Source: Rhodococcoides kyotonense | Lineage (GTDB): Bacteria > Actinomycetota > Actinomycetes > Mycobacteriales > Mycobacteriaceae | Length of the DNA: 37,824 nucleotides | NCBI RefSeq assembly: GCF_900188125.1 | Contig: NZ_FZOW01000034.1 | Location: 1 to 37,824 of the forward strand | Direction: 5' to 3' | Shown: positions 23,682-29,239 of the stretch, one piece after another | Layout of the letters: the number at the start of each line of letters is the position of its first letter | Position numbering within the stretch: the first letter of the stretch is position 1 | The notes under the pieces: generated by a model | The model's database searches: none | Seen by the model: the letters and a program-made list of their open reading frames with translations, nothing else | Told to the model about the DNA's origin: nothing | Program-made: the position numbers and the translations under genes

Positions 23682-24437
23682 ATGAAGTTCGAAGAGCAGA
23701 CCGTTCTCGTCACCGGCGCAGGCCGCGGGCTCGGATCCGCGATCGCCCGGGCGTTCGCAGCGCAGGGCGCACGCGTCGTCGTCGACTACCGGCGCAGCGA
23801 GGAGGCCGCCGAGAAGTTGGCTGCCGAAATCGGTGGCTTCGCTGCGCAGGCCGATGTCACGGACGCGGCACAGGTCGACAGGCTGTTCACCGCGGCCGAG
23901 AAGCACTTCGGCACACCCGTGACGACCGTCGTCAATAACGCACTCGCGGACTTCTCGTTCAACGGCGACGCTCGCAGCAAGGCCGACACCATCTCGTGGG
24001 CGCAGTTCGACTCCCAGTTCCAAGGCGCCGTCCGCGGTGCATTGACGACGACGCAACGCGCGATCCCCGGTATGCGTGCGGCAGGATTCGGTCGCATCGT
24101 CAACGTCGGCACCAACCTGTTCCAGAACCCGGTCGTCCCGTACCACGACTACACGGCGTCGAAAGCTGCACTGCTGTCCCTGACGCGCACTCTCGCAACC
24201 GATCTGGGCCCCGATGGCATCACGGTCAACATGGTGTCGGGCGGACTGCTGCGTACCACCGACGCCAGTGCCGCGACGCCGGACGAGGTGTTCGACTTCA
24301 TCGCCTCGTCGACACCGCTGCAGCGTGTCGTCACGCCCGAGGAGTTCGCCGACGCCTTGCTGTTCTTCGCGTCCCCGTGGTCGCGGTCGGTGACCGGGCA
24401 GAATCTCGTCGTGGACGGCGGATTGGTCAAGGGCTGA
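23682..24437 (+). CDS. TPP-riboswitch-controlled SDR oxidoreductase
   Basis: 251 residues from ATG 23682, nine bases after AGAGAGG. The Rossmann motif TGAGRGLG (11-18), Y157-x3-K161 and a C-terminal VTGQNLVVDGGLVKG place it in the FabG-like classical SDRs. Two motifs deviate: NNAG reads NNAL, and the catalytic serine position holds NVGTN (Thr or Asn), so activity or substrate may differ from FabG. THI-element-linked genes of this type (3-oxoacyl-ACP reductase-like, sometimes called oarX) have been noted in comparative work on thiamine regulons, from memory. It is followed after 3 bases by an LLM monooxygenase gene. Substrate unknown; a thiamine-related aldehyde/alcohol step is one possibility. 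Confidence 0.87.
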   Translation: MKFEEQTVLVTGAGRGLGSAIARAFAAQGARVVVDYRRSEEAAEKLAAEIGGFAAQADVTDAAQVDRLFTAAEKHFGTPVTTVVNNALADFSFNGDARSKADTISWAQFDSQFQGAVRGALTTTQRAIPGMRAAGFGRIVNVGTNLFQNPVVPYHDYTASKAALLSLTRTLATDLGPDGITVNMVSGGLLRTTDASAATPDEVFDFIASSTPLQRVVTPEEFADALLFFASPWSRSVTGQNLVVDGGLVKG

Positions 24438-24440
24438 AGC

Positions 24441-25712
24441 ATGTTGCATCTCAACGCTTTTCTGTTCGGCTGTGGTCATCACAGTGCTGCGTGGCGTCAC
24501 CCCGACTCGCGCGTCGAGGATCTCGGTGACATCGCGTACTACGAGGAACTCGCGCGAAGTTCGGAGCGCGGCAAGCTCGATGCCGTGTTCTTCGCCGACG
24601 GCCACTCGGTCCGGGACCCTGCCGGTGCCGGAACGTGGTTCCTCGAACCGATCACGGCGCTGTCGGCGATGGCAAGGGCGACAACGCATATCGGTCTCGT
24701 GACGACGATATCGACGACGTTTTACACCCCGTTCCACGCGGCCAGGATGCTCGCGTCGCTCGATCACATCAGCGGTGGTCGCGTGGGCTGGAACGTCGTC
24801 ACCTCGATGTTCGACGCCGAAGCACGAAACCACGGTTTTGACGAGATCCCCGGCAGGGCAGAGCGATACGCGCGTGCCGAGGAGTTTGTCGACGTCGCAC
24901 TCGCGTTGTGGGACACATGGGATGCCGACGCACTCGTGCTCGATCGCGAGGGGATGTACGCCGACCCGACGAAAGTCCATTCGATCGACCACGACGGCAA
25001 GAACTTCCGGGTCGACGGGCCGTTGACCGTCCCGCGCTCGCCGCAGGGTCGGCCGGTCTTGTTCCAGGCGGGTGCGTCGGGCCAGGGTCGTGATCTTGCG
25101 GCTCGATACGCCGAGGCCATATACGCTGTGGCGTATGATATTTCGGCGGGATCGGACTACTACGCCGATGTGAAGGCCCGAATCTCGAGCGCGGGTAGAG
25201 ACGCGTCGACGGTGGGCATCATGCCCGGCCTCGTCACGTATGTCGGTTCGACGATGGACGAAGCACGCGCCAAGAAGGCCGAACTGGATGCGTTGTTACC
25301 CGTCGAACAGTCGCTTCGTCAGTTGAGCATGTTCGTCGAACAGGACTGCAGCGACTGGGAACTCGATGCGCCGGTGCCTTCGCTTCCGCCGATCGAGGAA
25401 TTCACCGGGCCGCACGGCAGGTACGAGACGATTCTGCGGATCATCGCCAAGGATGCACCTACTGTGCGGGAGTTGCTGGGAACCCTCGCGGCAGGCGGGG
25501 GCCATGCGACGATGATCGGCACACCCGAATCGATCGCCGACGAGATCGAAGCCTGGATCGACGCAGGCGCCGCGGACGGTTTCAACCTGATGCCGCCGCT
25601 GTATCCGCACAGCCTGACGGAGTTCATCGACCATGTCGTGCCGATCCTGCAGGAGCGCAGGCTGTTTCGGCGTGAGTACACGACCTCGACGTTGCGGGAT
25701 CACCTGCGCTGA
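24441..25712 (+). CDS. LLM class flavin monooxygenase (NtaA/SnaA/DszA family)
   Basis: 423 residues, the long group of FMNH2-dependent luciferase-like monooxygenases that includes nitrilotriacetate monooxygenase, pristinamycin synthase SnaA and dibenzothiophene-sulfone monooxygenase. Signatures: LNAFLFGCGHHSAAWRHPDS near the N-terminus, FFADGHSVRDPAG, LVTTISTTFYTPFHAARMLASLDHISGGRVGWNVVTS (about 84-120), GKNFRVDGPLTVPRSPQGRPVLFQAGASGQGR and GFNLMPPLYP near the end. Such enzymes need a separate flavin reductase and insert oxygen next to C-N, C-S or C-C bonds. Co-transcription under the TPP riboswitch suggests a role in making, salvaging or clearing a thiamine-related heterocycle; this is inference. 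The stop lies in the loop of the first mini-hairpin of a class A palindrome. Confidence 0.88.
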   Translation: MLHLNAFLFGCGHHSAAWRHPDSRVEDLGDIAYYEELARSSERGKLDAVFFADGHSVRDPAGAGTWFLEPITALSAMARATTHIGLVTTISTTFYTPFHAARMLASLDHISGGRVGWNVVTSMFDAEARNHGFDEIPGRAERYARAEEFVDVALALWDTWDADALVLDREGMYADPTKVHSIDHDGKNFRVDGPLTVPRSPQGRPVLFQAGASGQGRDLAARYAEAIYAVAYDISAGSDYYADVKARISSAGRDASTVGIMPGLVTYVGSTMDEARAKKAELDALLPVEQSLRQLSMFVEQDCSDWELDAPVPSLPPIEEFTGPHGRYETILRIIAKDAPTVRELLGTLAAGGGHATMIGTPESIADEIEAWIDAGAADGFNLMPPLYPHSLTEFIDHVVPILQERRLFRREYTTSTLRDHLR

Positions 25713-25774
25713 CGCACCCGTGCGTGCATAGTTGGCGTGGGGACCAACTACCCGCGCACGGGTGGCGAAGCCAC
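25705..25774. repeat. Intergenic palindromic element, class A copy 3
   Basis: Mini-hairpin TGCG-CTGA-CGCA (25705-25716, its loop holding the LLM stop codon), then arms CCCGTGCGTGCATAGTTGG (25717-25735) and ACCAACTACCCGCGCACGGG (25743-25762), then a perfect mini-hairpin GTGGC-GAA-GCCAC (25762-25774). It joins the 3' ends of two convergent genes, and the right-hand part encodes the last residues (ASPPVRG) and stop of the EphD-like hydrolase. Confidence 0.83.
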
Positions 25775-26638
25775 AAAACTCCTCGTCAGCTCCGCGATCT
25801 CCGACGCATGGGAGATGGGTGACCAATGCCCGGCGCGAATCTCGTTGCGCGTCAGGTCCTTCACCCATTTCTCGGTATCGTCGTAGTGGAACGGGCGCAC
25901 CGCGACGTCCTCGGTGTTGACGATCAACTGCACCGGGACGTCGACGTAGCGCTCTCGTGGCTTCGTCAGGCGCGGGATGATGTTGGCGCGGTACCGGTTG
26001 GTACCGTTGACAGCATCGGACCATAGCGTCGAATTCTGTTTCACGAGAGCAGGATCGACGTTCGAGAACTCCTGGAGAAACGCGGGCCACCCCTTGGCGA
26101 ACTGCCGCTTGATGCGCAACGTCGACAGTCCGGGAGTGTGGAAGGTCACCGTGTACCAGGAGGCGCGGGTCTGCGCGAGTACCTGCTTGATCCCCGTCCA
26201 TGTCGGCCGAGACAGTCGCGAGCGAGACCATCGAGCGAGGTGGTCCAGATTCGGACCCGACACCGACGTGTACGACGCGATGCGTTCGGCCGCGCGAGGC
26301 TCGCCCGCCGCTTCCCAGACCTCGACGGCGCCCCAGTCGTGGGCGAGAACGTGGACCGGACGGTCGGGGCTGACGGCGTCGATCACCGCATAGAAGTCGC
26401 TCGCGAGGCTGCTCAGCCGGTACGCGGACTGCTCGTCGGGCACGGTGCTCTTCCCCGCACCGCGGGTGTCGTAGGTGATGATGCGGAACTCGTCGGCCAA
26501 CAGCGGGACGATGTGGCTCCACAGATCGTGCGTGTCGGGCCAGCCGTGCACGAGGACGAGCGGATCGCCGTCGGGGTTGCCGGTCTCGAACACGGCGAGC
26601 CGCATTCCTTCGTTGACGACGAACCTTTCGGTAACCAT
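25748..26638 (-). CDS. EphD-like alpha/beta hydrolase (epoxide-hydrolase type)
   Basis: 296 residues. HGWPDTHDLW (oxyanion region), YDTRGAGKS, and HVLAHDWGAVEVWEAAG with nucleophile D101 in the AHDWG elbow place it with epoxide hydrolases and haloalkane dehalogenases; the catalytic His is in RAGHWSPISHA. The sequence follows the N-terminal half of mycobacterial EphD closely (YTSVSGPNLDHL, VPVQLIVNTEDVAVRPF), yet EphD continues into a C-terminal SDR domain that is absent here. The protein ends ASPPVRG, residues and stop provided by a class A palindromic element. It may be a true single-domain paralogue or a truncated form. Confidence 0.85.
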   Translation of the reverse strand: MVTERFVVNEGMRLAVFETGNPDGDPLVLVHGWPDTHDLWSHIVPLLADEFRIITYDTRGAGKSTVPDEQSAYRLSSLASDFYAVIDAVSPDRPVHVLAHDWGAVEVWEAAGEPRAAERIASYTSVSGPNLDHLARWSRSRLSRPTWTGIKQVLAQTRASWYTVTFHTPGLSTLRIKRQFAKGWPAFLQEFSNVDPALVKQNSTLWSDAVNGTNRYRANIIPRLTKPRERYVDVPVQLIVNTEDVAVRPFHYDDTEKWVKDLTRNEIRAGHWSPISHASEIAELTRSFVASPPVRG

Positions 26639-26701
26639 GCGAAGTGACTCTACTGTGAACGGCGGTTACATGTACATAGTCTGTCGGTGGTGCCTGCGAC
26701 A

Positions 26702-27175
26702 ATGGCGCGCGTGAATCCCGACTGGCCACTGACCGTGAGGACCATCGCGACTGCGACCGACGACGCACTCGCCGCCGCTACCGGACAGCAGGCCGACGCG
26801 TTCGCCGACGCCATCGAGTCCCTTGCGTCGGAAGATCCGGCTCAGGTCGGTTTGATCCATGCCGAGATGGTCCGGTCGCTGCTCGAAGAACTTCATCCCG
26901 ACGGTCTGACCGGCGAGGACGTCCAGGATGCGCTCACTCGGACGGTCCGGAGCGCAGCTGCGTGGAATCCCAGCGTCGACGTCGACGGGTTCGTCGAGGT
27001 GCTCACCGGCGCATTGGGCGTCGCCGACACCGAGGAGCGTCGCCCCCGCCCGAGGCCGGAACATGCGGTGTTGTTGATCGCAGATCTGCTGGTCAGGCGG
27101 AAATCCCCGGCTCAGGTCTACCTGCGCAGAGCTGTTGCAGAAGTGCAGCGCGCGCAGACGATGGAGATGCCCTAG
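26702..27175 (+). CDS. Hypothetical protein, helical, actinobacterial
   Basis: 157 residues from ATG 26702; GTG 26687 and GTG 26711 are alternatives. No known domain is recognised. It is predicted all-helical and acidic, with ATATDDALAAATGQQADAFADAIESLASEDPAQVGLIHAEMVRSLLEELHPDGL as a run of Ala/Glu/Asp-rich helices, and a basic C-terminal helix RPRPEHAVLLIADLLVRRKSPAQVYLRRAVAEVQRAQ. The sequence has no signal peptide or membrane segment. It diverges from the EphD-like gene (62 bases apart, with an AT-rich TACATGTACATAG stretch suitable for a promoter) and its stop overlaps the stop of the LeuA-domain gene by three bases. Confidence 0.6.
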   Translation: MARVNPDWPLTVRTIATATDDALAAATGQQADAFADAIESLASEDPAQVGLIHAEMVRSLLEELHPDGLTGEDVQDALTRTVRSAAAWNPSVDVDGFVEVLTGALGVADTEERRPRPRPEHAVLLIADLLVRRKSPAQVYLRRAVAEVQRAQTMEMP

Positions 27176-27678
27176 GCCTTTCTATCGGTATCTAGCACAT
27201 GCGGTAGATACCGATAGTGCAGCATGTTGGCCGCGCCGATGATGGCCCGGATCGACGACAGGACGGCGTCGGGTTCGATCGCCATCGACCATTCGCGGTG
27301 ACCGTCGAGCTCGCAGTGAACGAACGTCGCGGTCGTGCCCTCGGTCAAGCTCTGCTGGTGGAACTCGAGGATCTCGATGTGGAAGCCGCAGTCGTAGAGC
27401 ATGGACGTCAAAGCATCGACCGGGCCGTACGTGGTGGCCGACGCGGTGTGGATGGCGTCGTCGATCCCGAATGTGGCGTCGAATCTCGTCCGGCCACCGC
27501 GCGTGGCCGTCGAGTCCCAGCTGCCGAGGCGTATCGGGCCGGTGGTCGACGAGAAGTGCTGGGTGAACGTGGTCCAGTTCATGTCACCTGCCTGAATTCG
27601 AAGTTCGCGCGGGAGAGGGGATCCGTAGCGCGCGGCGAAGCAGTCGGTCGACAGAAAATTTTCGATCAGAGCGTTCAT
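27172..27678 (-). CDS. Stand-alone LeuA regulatory (allosteric) domain protein
   Basis: 168 residues from ATG 27676-27678. The sequence aligns by eye with the C-terminal leucine-binding dimerisation domain of 2-isopropylmalate synthase: ARYGSPLPREL (about 16-26), a strand-rich middle, ATTYGPVDALTSML (81-94, the GNGPIDA motif of LeuA), IEILEFHQQSLTEGTTATFVHCEL (101-124, the VLDYxEHAL segment) and REWSMAIEPDAVLSSIRAIIGAANML (128-153, the WGVGIDxDIxxASLxAVVSAVN motif). The catalytic TIM barrel is entirely missing. It may sense leucine, act as a regulatory subunit, or bind another enzyme. A leader peptide and hairpins precede it. Its last seven residues are encoded by a class C palindrome. Confidence 0.82.
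   Translation of the reverse strand: MNALIENFLSTDCFAARYGSPLPRELRIQAGDMNWTTFTQHFSSTTGPIRLGSWDSTATRGGRTRFDATFGIDDAIHTASATTYGPVDALTSMLYDCGFHIEILEFHQQSLTEGTTATFVHCELDGHREWSMAIEPDAVLSSIRAIIGAANMLHYRYLPHVLDTDRKA
27182..27217. repeat. Palindromic element, class C copy 2
   Basis: Perfect 13-base arms CTATCGGTATCTA (27182-27194) and TAGATACCGATAG (27205-27217) around GCACATGCGG. It lies just after the hypothetical gene's stop, where it can act as a terminator, and inside the 3' coding end of the LeuA-domain gene. Confidence 0.8.
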
Positions 27679-27684
27679 CGAAGT

Positions 27685-27767
27685 GGTCCTCGAAAGAATG
27701 TGAAGGGAGGACCGAGGTAGCACGAGGACCCGCAGCGAGGGGTCGGTCCGAATCAGACCCCGCTACG
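27685..27767 (-). promoter_or_regulatory. Branched-chain attenuator hairpins ahead of the LeuA-domain gene
   Basis: Reading the reverse strand: GGGGTC at the leader stop can pair with GACCCC; the GACCC in turn can pair with a later GGGTC; and two later copies of GGTCCTC (27723-27730 region and 27706-27713 region) can each pair with CGAGGACC (27685-27692), which contains the Shine-Dalgarno of the LeuA-domain gene. Mutually exclusive pairings next to a short Ile/Leu/Val-rich ORF are the layout of ribosome-mediated attenuation, here probably acting on translation because the final stem masks the ribosome site and no U-tract follows. Confidence 0.55.
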
Positions 27768-27803
27768 GCGGCGTACTACGAGAATGTGCTTCACGAACGC
27801 CAA
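27753..27803 (-). CDS. Leader peptide, Ile/Leu/Val-rich
   Basis: A 16-residue ORF, MAFVKHILVVRRRSGV, starts at TTG 27801-27803 five bases after AGGGA; a GTG at 27792-27794 would give the 13-residue MKHILVVRRRSGV. The consecutive Ile-Leu-Val-Val codons are the expected stalling point when branched-chain amino acids are short. Actinobacterial ilv/leu leaders often have such a run followed by arginines. The stop codon overlaps the first arm of the hairpin series leading to the LeuA-domain gene. Confidence 0.6.
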   Translation of the reverse strand: MAFVKHILVVRRRSGV

Positions 27804-27855
27804 TGTAGTCCCTGTTCGTGAGGCGCTGCAACTATTATTTCTTGCTCTATCGAAC

Positions 27856-27873
27856 TCTAGGAAGAATGCTAGA
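27856..27873. promoter_or_regulatory. TCTAG-N8-CTAGA inverted repeat, distal copy
   Basis: TCTAG (27856-27860), 8 bases, CTAGA (27869-27873). The wider block CTCTAGGA-N6-CTAGAT-N6-ATAA is repeated with the same spacing 63 bases downstream, about six helical turns. CTAG is generally rare in bacterial DNA, so the cluster is unlikely to be chance. Candidate binding site for an unknown dimeric regulator, lying between the LeuA-domain leader and the AAA ATPase gene. Confidence 0.5.
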
Positions 27874-27918
27874 TCGATGGATAATCGGCGAGACAGTCGA
27901 TAGTCGTCGATAAGGCTC

Positions 27919-27936
27919 TCTAGGACACGACCTAGA
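27919..27936. promoter_or_regulatory. TCTAG-N8-CTAGA inverted repeat, proximal copy
   Basis: TCTAG (27919-27923), 8 bases, CTAGA (27932-27936). It ends 40 bases before the ATPase start codon. If transcription starts at or next to that codon, the site is centred near -50, a place typical for an activator. Confidence 0.5.
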
Positions 27937-27964
27937 TGTCCGCATAAACCGCTATCTCGCTTGT

Positions 27965-27970
27965 TACTTT
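27965..27970 (+). promoter_or_regulatory. Probable -10 of a leaderless AAA ATPase transcript
   Basis: TACTTT ends 6 bases before the ATG at 27977, and no ribosome site is visible there, which fits a leaderless mRNA, common in this order. Confidence 0.4.
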
Positions 27971-27976
27971 GGCCCC

Positions 27977-29167
27977 ATGGACCCCGTGCGTAACCCATAC
28001 GCTCCCGGCGCAGGCCAGCGTCCGCCCGAGCTCGCTGGACGTACCAAGCAACTCGACGCCTTCGACGTCGTACTCGAACGCATCACCCGCGGCCGTCCGG
28101 AACGAAGCGTCGTCCTGACGGGGTTGCGAGGCGTCGGGAAGACGGTGTTGCTGAACCAGCTGCGGTCCGCGGCGGTCGGGCGCGGGTGGGGCACGGGCAA
28201 GATCGAAGCCCGCCCCGATCAGGAGTTACGACGGCCGCTGTCGTCGGCGTTGCACATGGCGGTGCGCGGGATCGCAGCGTCGCATCGGGATCCGGAACGC
28301 GTCGACGAATTCCTCGGTGTGCTCAAGGCTTTCGCGTTGCGGGCGTCGGCGGGCAAAGGCATGCGCGAGCGGTGGCAACCGGGCATCGACGTGCCGGCGA
28401 AGTCGGGTCGCGCCGATTCGGGTGACATCGAGATCGATCTCGTCGAATTGCTGATGGACGCGTCGGCGCTGGCCGGGGACGTCGGAGTCGGTATCGCGAT
28501 CTTCATCGACGAGATGCAGGACCTCGGTCCCGACGACATCTCGGCGCTGTGCGCGGCCTGCCACGAACTGAGCCAGGACGCGGCCCCGCTCATCATCGTC
28601 GGAGCCGGGTTGCCGCATCTGCCTGCGGTGCTGTCGGCGTCGAAGAGCTATTCGGAGCGCCTGTTCAGTTACCACCGCATCGGCAGGTTGGAGCGCACAG
28701 CCGCGGATCTTGCGTTGCTCGCGCCTGCGGATCGCGAGGACGTCGAGTTCACGACCGAAGCACTCGATGCGCTGTACGAGGCCGCCGACGGATACCCGTA
28801 TTTCGTTCAGGCATACGGCAAAGCGACGTGGGACCTGGCTCCCGAAACGCCGATCACCGCCGAGGACGTGCGCGTCGCGGCGCCGACGGCCGAGGAAGAA
28901 CTGGCCGTCGGGTTCTTCGGCTCACGGTACGAACGCGCGACCCCGTCGGAACGCGAATACATGCGGGCCATGGCGGACCTGTCGAGCGACGACACGTCGG
29001 TGCCGACGGCCGCGGTGGCCACCGAACTGAAGCGCAAGCCCGCGTCGCTGTCCCCGGCTCGAGACGGTCTGATCAAGAAGGGCCTGATCTACTCGGCAGA
29101 GCGAGGAACCATCGCTTTCACGGTCCCCCACTTCGGGCGGTACCTGAGGGCTCAGACGGACGACTAG
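27977..29167 (+). CDS. AAA ATPase (ORC/STAND-like)
   Basis: 396 residues. Walker A GLRGVGKT (49-56) follows an N-terminal PPELAGRTKQLDAFDVVLER helix of the type seen in ORC/Cdc6-like and STAND ATPases. Walker B is IFIDE (175-179) in GVGIAIFIDEMQDLGPDD, and a sensor-like PLIIVGAGLPHLP follows. Residues after about 310 form a winged-helix-like end (TPSEREYMRAMADL, AVATELKRKPASLSPARDGLIKKGLIYSAERGTIAFTVPHFGRYL). The family is widespread in actinobacteria with no assigned role; nucleic-acid binding through the C-terminal winged helix is plausible. Preceded by two copies of a CTAG-containing inverted repeat. A class B palindrome follows directly. Confidence 0.84.
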   Translation: MDPVRNPYAPGAGQRPPELAGRTKQLDAFDVVLERITRGRPERSVVLTGLRGVGKTVLLNQLRSAAVGRGWGTGKIEARPDQELRRPLSSALHMAVRGIAASHRDPERVDEFLGVLKAFALRASAGKGMRERWQPGIDVPAKSGRADSGDIEIDLVELLMDASALAGDVGVGIAIFIDEMQDLGPDDISALCAACHELSQDAAPLIIVGAGLPHLPAVLSASKSYSERLFSYHRIGRLERTAADLALLAPADREDVEFTTEALDALYEAADGYPYFVQAYGKATWDLAPETPITAEDVRVAAPTAEEELAVGFFGSRYERATPSEREYMRAMADLSSDDTSVPTAAVATELKRKPASLSPARDGLIKKGLIYSAERGTIAFTVPHFGRYLRAQTDD

Positions 29168-29239
29168 GGCGCTCCGCGCCACGTGCACGAAAATACATAG
29201 CCCTCTATGCATTTTCGTGCACATGCGGCGTCAGCCGCC
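29168..29239. repeat. Intergenic palindromic element, class B copy 3
   Basis: Mini-hairpin GGCGC-TCC-GCGCC (29168-29180), central arms GTGCACGAAAATACATAG (29183-29200) and CTATGCATTTTCGTGCAC (29205-29222) with one mismatch, then GCGGC-GTCA-GCCGC (29225-29238). The ATPase stop abuts the left side and the alkB stop lies in the right mini-hairpin, so the element joins two convergent 3' ends. Confidence 0.85.

Noticed and set aside
25296..26768. Reverse open frame of 490 codons
   Set aside because: It is a shifted frame over the EphD-like hydrolase and antisense to the LLM monooxygenase.
3797..29239. Palindromic elements as a CRISPR array
   Set aside because: Copies are kilobases apart, imperfect and flanked by genes; no regular spacers exist.
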